From a virus, in the IMG/VR virus record IMGVR_UViG_3300022226_000020, positions 1 through 24,368 of that record: a stretch of DNA of 24,368 nt; one strand, 5' to 3'. Shown piece after piece: positions 1 through 7,537 of this stretch. The position numbers and the translations under genes are program-made. Below the pieces are notes generated by a model, which was not told the DNA's origin, did not search any database, and saw only the letters and a list, made by a program, of their open reading frames with translations. The stretch's first letter is position 1. Every line of letters begins with the position of its first letter.

Positions 1-2
1 CT

Positions 3-1670
3 GCGCTTAATCAACGCAATAATATTCGCGGCGAAGGGAATACGGGGCGCTGGAAAATGCTCGGTAAAAGTCCGAAAGATGGGATGGGAATCGGGTTCGA
101 TTACTGGGAAAGACTTCTTATTGATCCCAGTGTAGTCGATCTAGGTAACGTAGTCAGTGAAACCGTATTCAATGTTGTTATTCGCAATACCTTTCGACGT
201 GATAATAAATCTATCACGTCCATTGACAATAACGCAGGCGCTGGCATAACATTGAGCGGAGCAACTCCGCCGGCAAATCTGGCTCCATTGGCTAACAAGG
301 TTTACGTGCTCACCGTTTCAACGCTAGGTCCTCCCAACATAGACGGAACGATAGACTTCATCACGAATGTTTCTACACTTTCATTGACACTCACTGGCAC
401 AAGAATAATAATATTTCCTTATCCGCCCCAACGTGGAATATCTGAAAATATGGAATGGCTCACAGACGTGATCCGTTCAGCAGATGGAACTGAACAGCGT
501 CATTCTTTACGAGCTAATCCACGCCAAAGTGTCGTGTATGATATCGTCGTGGATGACCTTTCGGACATTAACAATATTAGAAATCTTTTCGCTGATTGGA
601 CAACTCGAATCTTTGGTGTTCCAGTTTGGTGGTATGAACAAGCCCTGCGAGCTGACGTCGCAACCAATGATACGACCATTTATCTTAGACCTGGGGCCTT
701 TGATAATTCAGATTTTCGAGTTGGCGGTCTTGCGATGGTTTACCAAGAGGATGAAAATGGCATCCGAACGATTGACACGTTAGAAATTGCCACGATAGTC
801 GGTTCCGTTGCAAGTCCAGAAAGCACCCAAGATTCTATCACATTTGCTACGGCAATCCAAAATAATTACGATGGAAATATTGCGACGGTAGTCCCAGTCA
901 TTCCCGGTATACTCGCAGATGGGGCGCAGCAAAATACCCCCCAAGCTGGTGATAGTTCAAAATACAGTGTGGACTTTGAGTTTTTAGACAATGAAAATTT
1001 ATTGTTACCTGGAGTTAAAAATACGTGGTATAATGAATTGGACGATTTTGAGGGGCGACCAACTTTAATAATTGAAGACGTCAATTTCATTCCAAACGGT
1101 GGTCTCAGTGAGAAATTTGAGCAAATCGCACAACGCATTGATTTTGATACTGGTAAATTTCAACAACTGACACAAGAATTGAAAGCGCGTCGCAATACCC
1201 CATTCATATGGAATATTGAAAATGCGTCTTTTGAATGGCAGATTCGTTCGTTACTTTATTATCTCAAAGGAAAATTGCGGAATGCGTGGATACCAACCTG
1301 GCGAAAAGATTTCATAGTGAACACCAATGTCGGTAACGGAGCGAATTCCATTGATGTTGAAAATCACGGATACGCCAGATATATAAATGGCCAAACACCT
1401 TGGGCCGGTTTGCGAATTCTGAAGACTGACGGAAGTTACAGTTACCATCGGATAACTGGGGCCGTAGAAATAGATTCCATAACTGAAAGAATGAATATTG
1501 ACCCAGTGACTGCATTTGCGGCCACTGTGGCAGAAGTAGAACGCGTTGATTTGATGATACTTGCTCGTCAAAATACTGATTCAATCAAAATGACGCATAA
1601 TTGGATGGATGCCGAGAGCGACGCAGTGGATACTGAAGTCATAACTGGGTTCGTAGGAGATGTGCAGTAA
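3..1670 (+). CDS. Phage distal tail / baseplate protein (5'-partial)
   Basis: Late structural protein, probably at the tail tip. The frame is open to the left edge of the window. The first ATG is at 57 and lacks a good ribosome binding site, so the gene most likely starts upstream. Counting from that ATG, residues about 22-120 resemble an immunoglobulin-like ASH-type domain (short beta-strand and Gly/Pro-rich phrases such as TVSTLGPPNIDG). This is followed by a segment around EWLTDVIRSADGTEQRHSLR, a phrase I associate with phage tail proteins next to DUF2163 genes. The stop overlaps the next ATG by one base (TAATG), and the two downstream genes are tail-tip genes, which supports the role. The exact family is not certain; a DUF2460-like (GTA gp12-type) distal tail function is inferred mainly from gene order. 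Confidence 0.75.
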   Translation, partial: ALNQRNNIRGEGNTGRWKMLGKSPKDGMGIGFDYWERLLIDPSVVDLGNVVSETVFNVVIRNTFRRDNKSITSIDNNAGAGITLSGATPPANLAPLANKVYVLTVSTLGPPNIDGTIDFITNVSTLSLTLTGTRIIIFPYPPQRGISENMEWLTDVIRSADGTEQRHSLRANPRQSVVYDIVVDDLSDINNIRNLFADWTTRIFGVPVWWYEQALRADVATNDTTIYLRPGAFDNSDFRVGGLAMVYQEDENGIRTIDTLEIATIVGSVASPESTQDSITFATAIQNNYDGNIATVVPVIPGILADGAQQNTPQAGDSSKYSVDFEFLDNENLLLPGVKNTWYNELDDFEGRPTLIIEDVNFIPNGGLSEKFEQIAQRIDFDTGKFQQLTQELKARRNTPFIWNIENASFEWQIRSLLYYLKGKLRNAWIPTWRKDFIVNTNVGNGANSIDVENHGYARYINGQTPWAGLRILKTDGSYSYHRITGAVEIDSITERMNIDPVTAFAATVAEVERVDLMILARQNTDSIKMTHNWMDAESDAVDTEVITGFVGDVQ

Positions 1671-2518
1671 TGCCAACTTTCGCAGAACTTGAAGGCGGAC
1701 GGTATAGCAGTCCTGTTGATATTTATCGTTTCGATTACGGCGCTGAGATATTTTTCTTCACCAGCGCGGCGGAAACTATCACGTTTGGTGGTGGAACTTA
1801 TGAGCCGCTAGAAATTAAACGTAGCGCACCAACATTGAATCCCCGTGAACGTCGCAATACTAAATTGCAACTTGATGCTCCAGCAAGCACTCGTCCATTC
1901 AGCGATTTTCTAGGGATACAACCGGCGCTTCGTCTTGAGTGTCGCGTCACAAGAATTCAATTGGATGAGTCTGTTGATTCTTCACCAATTGGCTCACCAG
2001 TAGCGGTACCCATACCCACGACAGGTTTCGTCATATTTGAAGGATACGTGACTAGTATCGCGTTCAATGGTCGAACTTGCTCGATAGATATGAATCCCTT
2101 TAACGAGCAATTCTCAAGAGAGATTCCGCGGTACAAATATCAATCGTTGTGCAATCACGTTTTATATGATTCATTTTGTACGGTAGACCCAAACTCTTTT
2201 AAACAATCTGGAGTGGTGAATGGAGTGGCGGGTGATGCCATAACCGTAGGCGGTTTCACGGGAAGTGCGTTCACTGGCGGTTACGTTCAAAATCAAGCAG
2301 GAAATGATTACCGCATGATCATACAACATAGCGGTGATGCTTTTACATTGCTATTGCCATTCCGCAGTATACTCGGGGAAACGGTAACAGCGTTCCAGGG
2401 GTGTGATCATAGTGTCCAAACGTGCAAAACCAAATTCAATAATGTCGCGAACTTTGGCGGCTACCCTTTAGTGCCTGGAGTGAATCCTTTCAACCAGGGA
2501 CAATTTACGAAGACTTAA
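1670..2518 (+). CDS. Tail hub protein, DUF2163 / phage BR0599 family
   Basis: A 282-residue protein of the family that forms the ring joining the tail tube to the tip (equivalent to gene transfer agent gp13 and, more distantly, lambda L). The N-terminal half is the DUF2163 beta domain. The C-terminal half carries the BR0599 signature, with C161, C170, C245 and C252 and the ending NFGGYPLVPGVNPF (residues 261-274). In lambda L a C-terminal cysteine set binds an iron-sulfur cluster; the four cysteines here could do the same, by inference. The start overlaps the preceding stop (TAATG), with AGGAG about 10 nt upstream. In gene transfer agents an NlpC/P60 peptidase gene follows this one; here the tail-tip gene follows directly. 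Confidence 0.88.
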   Translation: MPTFAELEGGRYSSPVDIYRFDYGAEIFFFTSAAETITFGGGTYEPLEIKRSAPTLNPRERRNTKLQLDAPASTRPFSDFLGIQPALRLECRVTRIQLDESVDSSPIGSPVAVPIPTTGFVIFEGYVTSIAFNGRTCSIDMNPFNEQFSREIPRYKYQSLCNHVLYDSFCTVDPNSFKQSGVVNGVAGDAITVGGFTGSAFTGGYVQNQAGNDYRMIIQHSGDAFTLLLPFRSILGETVTAFQGCDHSVQTCKTKFNNVANFGGYPLVPGVNPFNQGQFTKT

Positions 2519-2519
2519 T

Positions 2520-5069
2520 ATGGGATTCTGGTTTACTCTTCTACTCTATGTTGGCACATTCCTGCTGTCAGAACTTCTGCGCCCTAAACCTAATATTGAA
2601 GGAGCCAAACCTGCGAGCCTTGGTGATTTTCAATTTCCAACGTCCGAGGAAGGTAGGGCGGTTCCAATCATATGGGGAACCGTAAGATTAAATGGACCTA
2701 ATGTCGGATGGTACGGAGACCTTCTCGCGGAGCCTATTACTGAAGAAGTTGACACTGGTTTATTCAGCTCTGAAAATGTCACGGTGGGGTACAAATATTA
2801 TCTTGGAATTGATTTGATGTTGTGCCGTGGTGAATTTGATGTGGCCAATACGGGACTAAGGCGAATTTGGGTTGACGATGAAATCCTTCGTCCATTGTCC
2901 GCAGGGTGGATACAGTCAGGAACAGTGTCGTTCAACTCACCGTCTTTTTTCGGTTCGGATAGCGGTGGAATCGTGGGTTCCGCAACATTGTTCGCTGGTT
3001 CCGCAGGGCAAGCCCAATCATCTTATATGGCTGGTGTTTCAGATATTGACGCAACTCTTCTTCCAAATTATCGCGGAACGGCGCACCTAGTTCTTGAACA
3101 ATTGTATATTGGCAATCAGCCCAATCTTCGTCCGTGGTCATTTGAACTACGTCGTATTCCTAATCCATTGAGCTTGGCGACTGGCGACGCAATTGTAAAC
3201 GGGCGTGACGCGAATCCTGCGAATGTCATATATGAGATAATGACAAATAGCGAATGGGGTCTTGGGCTAGCCAACATTGATGAGGCTCAGTTCATTACTG
3301 CGGCTCAGGTTTTGTCAACTGAAAATAACGGTTACGCAAGAATTTTAGATAGGCCGCAAGAAGCCGCTCAGTTGCTTGCTGAAATAGAACAACAAATAGA
3401 CGGCTTTTTAGTCCAGGATGTTATATCAAAGGAATGGCAAATTCGGTTGATACGTGAAACTGATTATCCAAGTCCAATTACATCTTTGCCGTTATTTGAT
3501 GAATCAAATTTGCTCTCGTTTGAATTCAGTCGGGGGTCATGGGTAGATACGACAAATCAAGTTAAGGTGCAGTTCACTGATTCTGAAAAGAATTTTAAAA
3601 ACACTTTCGCCGTCGCGCAGGATATGGCAAACAAGGTCATTCAGGGAGGGGTGGATGTCATTGCTTCGCAGGTATATCCTGGTGTGCAAGACAGGAGTTT
3701 AGCCAACGCACTAGCATGGAGAGATCTTCGTACCCTTTCGTATCCTCTTGCTAAAGGTAAAATGAAAGCTGACCGTAGTAACTACGCTGTATTACCCGGA
3801 GATCTTGTTCGGATTAATTGGCCACCTTTCAATATTGAAGAATTCTACGCTCGTATAAATCGGGTTTCTCTCGGATCTAACGACGCAAATGAAATAATTT
3901 ACGATTGGACGGAGGATGTTTTCAGAACTGAAACACCGAGTTTCTCTGATCCCACTGATTCGTTGTGGATACAGATTGATAGCAATCCAGTTGATGTAAT
4001 TGCAGCGAGAATTATAGCCTTACCTCTCGGTTACCAAGACGTCAGTGATTCGCAACAATATGGACTCCTTGCAGTTCGGGGTAATGGAGTGCAAACGTCC
4101 TACAATGTTTACATTTATGAAGACCCGTCACTTCCACCAACTGAAAATAGAACGCCAACGATTCTCGATGGAATAATCGCTCCTTTTACACCATCAGCTT
4201 TATTGGATGGTCCAATCGGTATTCAGAATGGGTCACCCAATAGCTACAATGATGATGTCATCACGATAAATGCGACGACTGATATAGCCTTAGTCAATCA
4301 GTCAGCCGTACTCGGTGATCTTGATAATGCGACGCCACCCAACTTGGCTCTCATTGATGATGAATGGGTTTTCTTTGAATCCATCACATCTTTGGGTGGT
4401 GGCCAATATCAAATGAATGGAGTCCATAGGGGTATGTTGGATTCAGCCCCAATTGCCCACGTAGACAATACACGAGTCTGGTTCGTTACTTATGGGATCG
4501 GGCGCGTGAATTTGACTCCTGGTCCAAGCACAGTAGCTTTAGTTTCATGGTTCCAGTCGAACGCGGGTGGCGGTCAACAAGGTGATCCAAACGGAAGCCC
4601 TGAAATTGGTGTCGCGGCGTCGACATTGATAAGTGATCGTTATCTCGGACCAGGTGCTCCAGTCAACGTTTCAATTGATGGTGTAAGACTTGGTGATGTT
4701 GTGACTCTGGGTGATACTTTCAATGTCAACTGGCGCTCAAGAGTACCATCTTTTACAGATCGTTCTAAAACGCAAGAAGATCCTCATGAAAGTGGTTCTG
4801 GGTATACCTACAATGTCAGGATTTACCACACTGGCGTAAGTCCTGAAGTTGAAGTTTATAATGTCACTGGAATCACCGCAGATGGTGGAACATCACCTGT
4901 TGGTGGAACTCATGCAGTGAGTGGTTACGCGGTTGACTTTTCGCCAATCACTAGTCCATGGCCATCACCACAACCCTTTGGGCAAACTTATCGTCTTGAA
5001 ATTGAAGCGCAGGACGGAAGTCCTGAGAAATTTAGTCAAAAATGGGAACATGAATTCACGAGGGCATGA
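2520..5069 (+). CDS. Tail tip / central baseplate protein (TipJ/gp15-like)
   Basis: An 849-residue protein at the very tip of the tail, functionally like lambda J or gene transfer agent gp15, which contacts the host and closes the tube. Residues 3-20 form a hydrophobic segment, typical of this family, followed by the recognisable phrase EEGRAVPIIWGTVRLNGPN (about residues 43-61), where 'phage tail protein, tip attachment' families begin. The middle part has many beta-strand motifs. The C-terminal 150 residues (from about APVNVSIDG) look like a fibronectin/Ig-like domain and may be the host-contacting part. It sits one base after the hub gene and overlaps the endolysin frame by a few bases, in the usual tail-to-lysis order. 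The receptor cannot be read from the sequence. Confidence 0.85.
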   Translation: MGFWFTLLLYVGTFLLSELLRPKPNIEGAKPASLGDFQFPTSEEGRAVPIIWGTVRLNGPNVGWYGDLLAEPITEEVDTGLFSSENVTVGYKYYLGIDLMLCRGEFDVANTGLRRIWVDDEILRPLSAGWIQSGTVSFNSPSFFGSDSGGIVGSATLFAGSAGQAQSSYMAGVSDIDATLLPNYRGTAHLVLEQLYIGNQPNLRPWSFELRRIPNPLSLATGDAIVNGRDANPANVIYEIMTNSEWGLGLANIDEAQFITAAQVLSTENNGYARILDRPQEAAQLLAEIEQQIDGFLVQDVISKEWQIRLIRETDYPSPITSLPLFDESNLLSFEFSRGSWVDTTNQVKVQFTDSEKNFKNTFAVAQDMANKVIQGGVDVIASQVYPGVQDRSLANALAWRDLRTLSYPLAKGKMKADRSNYAVLPGDLVRINWPPFNIEEFYARINRVSLGSNDANEIIYDWTEDVFRTETPSFSDPTDSLWIQIDSNPVDVIAARIIALPLGYQDVSDSQQYGLLAVRGNGVQTSYNVYIYEDPSLPPTENRTPTILDGIIAPFTPSALLDGPIGIQNGSPNSYNDDVITINATTDIALVNQSAVLGDLDNATPPNLALIDDEWVFFESITSLGGGQYQMNGVHRGMLDSAPIAHVDNTRVWFVTYGIGRVNLTPGPSTVALVSWFQSNAGGGQQGDPNGSPEIGVAASTLISDRYLGPGAPVNVSIDGVRLGDVVTLGDTFNVNWRSRVPSFTDRSKTQEDPHESGSGYTYNVRIYHTGVSPEVEVYNVTGITADGGTSPVGGTHAVSGYAVDFSPITSPWPSPQPFGQTYRLEIEAQDGSPEKFSQKWEHEFTRA

Positions 5070-5071
5070 TT

Positions 5072-5608
5072 ATGAAACCATACGCATGGGCGTACACGGT
5101 ATTGGCGCACCACGAAGGTGGTTTTGTCGACCACAGTTCAGATCCGGGTGGAGCAACCAACTACGGTGTTTCACTTCGCTTCCTGAGACAAGAGGGAATT
5201 GATATCGATAATGACGGTGATATTGATGCGGATGATATTCGTGCCATCACTCCTGAAAAATCGAAAACGATTTACAAGAAATATTTTTGGTTGCCTGCGC
5301 AATGCGACAAAATCCGAAGTCAGTTGATCGCTACCAAGGTATTTGACATGGCAGTCAATATGGGACAACGACAGGCTTATAAACTTGTGCAAAGAGCCAT
5401 CAATACATTACAATCTTCACAAGATCTTGTGGTTGATGGTATAGTTGGTCCGTCAACCATCAGTGCAATCAATTCATTAGAAAAGACGGATTACGAACTG
5501 ATAATTCATATACGCGTAGAACAAGCTCAATTTTATCTGGGCCTGATTGAGAGTAAACCGGAACTCGCTGATTTTCAGTTGGGATGGTTGCGGAGAGCTT
5601 ATTCATGA
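5072..5608 (+). CDS. Endolysin, GH108 N-acetylmuramidase with peptidoglycan-binding domain
   Basis: Cleaves the glycan backbone of host peptidoglycan at lysis. The N-terminal signature HHEGGFVDHSSDPGGATNYG holds the catalytic Glu (E15 from the start chosen here) and the family's DPGGxTxxG motif. The C-terminal part (about residues 85-175) matches the helical peptidoglycan-binding domain that accompanies GH108. There is no signal peptide, so release should depend on a holin. Residues 44-55 (DIDNDGDIDADD) form an EF-hand/dockerin-like calcium loop. An ATG at 5066 gives a two-residue longer product overlapping the previous stop (ATGA), but GAGGG at 5060-5064 is spaced properly (7 nt) only for the ATG at 5072. 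At 178 residues it has the usual length for the family. Confidence 0.93.
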   Translation: MKPYAWAYTVLAHHEGGFVDHSSDPGGATNYGVSLRFLRQEGIDIDNDGDIDADDIRAITPEKSKTIYKKYFWLPAQCDKIRSQLIATKVFDMAVNMGQRQAYKLVQRAINTLQSSQDLVVDGIVGPSTISAINSLEKTDYELIIHIRVEQAQFYLGLIESKPELADFQLGWLRRAYS

Positions 5609-5799
5609 TAGACAGCCCGCGAGTTCTGATGTTTGAAAGACACGCGCAAACCGTTCTAACCCTTCTGGTGTGCGCACTGCTAACATGGGTTGGTTACTCA
5701 ACGCATCAAAATCAAATACAATTGGCACAGCTCACAATCAGGATTGAATTCCTGCAACAACAAGTCATCGAATTGAAATATGAACAGTCCCAGGAATGA
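5605..5799 (+). CDS. Small single-pass membrane protein, holin/antiholin candidate
   Basis: A 64-residue protein with one strong transmembrane helix (TVLTLLVCALLTWVGYS, about residues 15-31) followed by a charged, Gln-rich helix likely to form a coiled coil. The ATG at 5605 overlaps the endolysin stop (ATGA) and has GGAGAG 8 nt upstream. An in-frame ATG at 5584 would add seven residues inside the endolysin gene and is less likely. Position and topology fit a type III holin, an antiholin or a holin-associated accessory protein; the sequence alone does not decide. It overlaps the next gene by 20 bases, so the two are probably translated together. Confidence 0.7.
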   Translation: MIDSPRVLMFERHAQTVLTLLVCALLTWVGYSTHQNQIQLAQLTIRIEFLQQQVIELKYEQSQE

Positions 5800-6091
5800 T
5801 CAAAGACGCGATGACGTGTGGCTCCGTTGGGCACATCGTCTCGATGCCATGCGCATCATTCCTCGTATTCTTATTTCAACCTATTATACCTTTTTCATGT
5901 ATGCCTGGTTTTACGTGGTTGATTGGTTCATCGTGTATGATTGGTCACAAGTTGAGAATCAAGCGGTCGCTCTCGCACTTGCAGGGTTTCCTACAGCGAT
6001 TTTGGGTGTCATAACTTTGGTGCTTGGTCAACTCACTAATAATTATTTCAGAACCGGAAGTGGGACAAGGCAGGGCGATCAGAACGAGTGA
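5780..6091 (+). CDS. Putative holin, two transmembrane helices
   Basis: A 103-residue protein with two hydrophobic segments: about residues 29-51 (aromatic-rich, ILISTYYTFFMYAWFYVVDW) and about 66-87 (ALALAGFPTAILGVITLVLG). Between them lies a short acidic loop, and the C-terminal tail is charged. The WFxxYDW and AGFPTAILGVITLVLG phrases resemble short phage holins of the 'hairpin' type, in which the second helix ends near a tail such as NNYF. It lies directly behind the endolysin, consistent with controlling lysis timing. Being the two-helix protein of the pair, it is the better holin candidate, with the 64-residue neighbour as possible antiholin. This assignment is inferred from topology and context. 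Confidence 0.75.
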   Translation: MNSPRNDQRRDDVWLRWAHRLDAMRIIPRILISTYYTFFMYAWFYVVDWFIVYDWSQVENQAVALALAGFPTAILGVITLVLGQLTNNYFRTGSGTRQGDQNE

Positions 6092-6094
6092 CAG

Positions 6095-6122
6095 TTGCAG
6101 AATGGACCGATTTGTTTAATAT
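6095..6122 (+). promoter_or_regulatory. Possible sigma70 promoter before the dNMP kinase gene
   Basis: TTGCAG (6095-6100), 16 nt, then TAATAT (6117-6122), in the short gap after the holin gene. It would start transcription about 20 nt before the kinase start codon. It is a modest match, and read-through from the late operon would also serve. Confidence 0.35.
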
Positions 6123-6145
6123 AAACAAAACGAAAGGAGTTTGAA

Positions 6146-6688
6146 ATGTTGATAGGTTTAACTGGTTTCGCTGGAGTTGGCAAAGATACGCTGGCGTATG
6201 AAATGATGATGCATGACGTTTACGAAAGGTATCGTTTTGCTGATCCAATCAAAAACATGCTGCGACAATTTCACATTCATGATGCGGTATGGGAAAATCG
6301 GGAAGCTAAAGAGAAACTGATACCATGGCTAGGCGTGTCACCACGATATCTTGCGCAGACGCTTGGAACGGAATGGGGCAGGGTTTGCATACGACCTGAC
6401 ATTTGGGTGGTACTCGCCAAAGGTCGTTGGCATCAGCTTAATGCGAATGGCGAAGGCAGGATGGTCATACCTGACGTGCGCTTTGATAATGAAGCTGAAT
6501 GGATTCGTGAGGCAGGTGGATTGGTAATCCAAATTGTTCGTCCCGATAAACTTGTCGCCGACAATCCAACCCATGCCAGTGAAAACGGAATATCTGAAAG
6601 ATTTATCGATGACGCAATCTTGAACGATGGCACCGTTGAAAAAATGTATAATACATTCTGGGAACGAGTTCACGTTTTGGTGCAATGA
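6146..6688 (+). CDS. Deoxynucleoside monophosphate kinase
   Basis: Phosphorylates dNMPs to dNDPs with ATP, recycling nucleotides for phage DNA synthesis in the cytoplasm. The protein starts with beta-strand plus P-loop LTGFAGVGKDT (Walker A, residues 5-15). This is followed by RFADPIKNM (lid/NMP region), LGTEWGR and VIPDVRFDNEAEWIREAGG, phrases typical of T4 gp1-like phage dNMP kinases. Its 180 residues are a little short of the T4 enzyme but common among other phages. The ribosome binding site AAAGGAG is strong and well spaced. The gene lies inside the lysis cassette, between holin and spanins, an odd place for a nucleotide-metabolism enzyme. It may have its own promoter. Confidence 0.9.
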   Translation: MLIGLTGFAGVGKDTLAYEMMMHDVYERYRFADPIKNMLRQFHIHDAVWENREAKEKLIPWLGVSPRYLAQTLGTEWGRVCIRPDIWVVLAKGRWHQLNANGEGRMVIPDVRFDNEAEWIREAGGLVIQIVRPDKLVADNPTHASENGISERFIDDAILNDGTVEKMYNTFWERVHVLVQ

Positions 6689-6689
6689 T

Positions 6690-7124
6690 ATGGGGATACA
6701 GACTTCAGCTATAATTGGAGCCGCAGCGATTGCAATCGGATTCGGTGGTGGATGGCAGGTCAATGGCTGGAGATTGAATTCGAAGATGGCCAAAATGCAG
6801 GTCGATACCATCAAGGTGTACGAAGAAAGACAAAAGGTTCTTAATCAGGAATTCGCAGAGCAGATTGAGAGAGATACGACCGCGAGAATGGCTCTCTCCC
6901 AAAGATTACAGCAAACCCGCACCAAGGCAGCGGGTATGGAGAGAGAATTGGAGACTCTGCGCTTGTCACCGACCTCGCCTAGGATCGAGACGGTATTGGT
7001 ACCTGGAGATTGCGATGCTGGACAAAAAGAAGTGGTTGTGGCCAATCCTTTTAGCGATGATTTCGTTCGGCTGTGGAACTCCTCAGCCACTGGTGCTATC
7101 GCCGGAGAAGCCCCCACGCCCTAA
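6690..7124 (+). CDS. Rz: i-spanin (Rz-like inner membrane subunit)
   Basis: A 144-residue protein with an N-terminal uncleaved membrane anchor (about residues 6-24, IIGAAAIAIGFGGGW), then a long periplasmic helix rich in Gln/Glu/Arg (about 30-92) that should form a coiled coil, and a C-terminal tail. This is the standard i-spanin design. Together with the overlapping outer-membrane lipoprotein it would fuse inner and outer membranes in the last lysis step. The frame is open back to 6627, but the ATG at 6690 places the membrane helix at the N-terminus and follows the kinase stop by one base. The last 110 bases also encode the start of the o-spanin in another frame, the classical Rz/Rz1 overlap. 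Confidence 0.82.
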   Translation: MGIQTSAIIGAAAIAIGFGGGWQVNGWRLNSKMAKMQVDTIKVYEERQKVLNQEFAEQIERDTTARMALSQRLQQTRTKAAGMERELETLRLSPTSPRIETVLVPGDCDAGQKEVVVANPFSDDFVRLWNSSATGAIAGEAPTP

Positions 7125-7302
7125 ACCTGTAGAGGCGATGGTAGATTGTGATTCGCTTCCATTGCTTCCTGAGGATTTGCCTTCGATGAAAACTGAAGAC
7201 GCACTTAAGGAAGTCATACGAAATAAACTGCGCGGAGATGAGGCTTATTGGGCTTGTGCATTAAAGCACAATGAGCTGATTCGTTGGATCAATGATGAGT
7301 AA
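7015..7302 (+). CDS. Rz1: o-spanin (Rz1-like outer membrane lipoprotein)
   Basis: A 95-residue lipoprotein. MLDKKKWLWPILLAMISFGC is a lysine-rich start plus hydrophobic stretch ending at a candidate lipidated cysteine (C20). The lipobox ISFGC is not canonical because Phe sits at -2. A proline-rich segment follows (PQPLVLSPEKPPRPKP), typical of Rz1-type o-spanins. It starts inside the i-spanin gene in another frame, with GGAG 6 nt before the ATG at 7015. The open frame reaches back to 6865, but those upstream residues have no signal sequence and no ribosome binding site. The C-terminus carries two further cysteines (CDSL and WAC) that could form disulfides. It is longer than the lambda protein, with an extended domain after the proline-rich linker. 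Confidence 0.82.
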   Translation: MLDKKKWLWPILLAMISFGCGTPQPLVLSPEKPPRPKPVEAMVDCDSLPLLPEDLPSMKTEDALKEVIRNKLRGDEAYWACALKHNELIRWINDE

Positions 7303-7537
7303 TATCTGCGTCGTGCTATATAGTAAACTGTAAAACGGCGACGATTTATCCAATTTTTTGGATCCGGCTCATATATTTCCAATTTACAGTTTACAAAGAT
7401 CGCATGAGATCGTAAGTCTCTGCGTCGTTTCTTGGGATCGCGAGTCAAAATGGGTTTGTATTTTGTGAATTATTGCTGTCGCCAAAAAAACAGTTTACTA
7501 TTGGGCGCCGCAGAGTTGCGGCTTAGGAAAGGATAAG
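7303..7537. promoter_or_regulatory. Intergenic control region with operator-like repeats
   Basis: A 235-base gap between lysis and replication genes. It contains three copies of a GTAAACTGTAAA-type motif: direct at 7323-7334, inverted at 7383-7394 and inverted (ACAGTTTACTAT) at 7490-7501. It also has a 6-bp hairpin ATCCAA-TTTT-TTGGAT (7348-7363). Two 14-mers, GCTATATAGTAAAC (7315-7328) and ATTTACAGTTTACA (7382-7395), recur exactly in the non-coding region near 19000. No credible gene is present. The role is likely control of the replication operon. Confidence 0.7.
7473..7501 (+). promoter_or_regulatory. Candidate promoter of the replication operon with overlapping operator
   Basis: TTGCTG (7473-7478), 17 nt, then TACTAT (7496-7501). 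The -10 lies inside the repeat copy ACAGTTTACTAT (7490-7501), so a protein bound to that repeat would block or modulate this promoter. The downstream SD (AGGAAAGG) precedes the helicase ATG. Confidence 0.45.

Noticed and set aside
5066-5071. Endolysin start at the first ATG (5066)
   Set aside because: The GAGGG ribosome binding site is only 1 nt away from this ATG but 7 nt from the ATG at 5072.
6338-6814. 158-codon open frame on the minus strand across kinase and spanin genes
   Set aside because: It overlaps well-supported genes, has no ribosome binding site, and its translation has no recognisable features.
7315-7395. Ends of an insertion sequence or transposon
   Set aside because: No transposase and no target duplication; the repeated motifs are short and fall in promoter-type regions.
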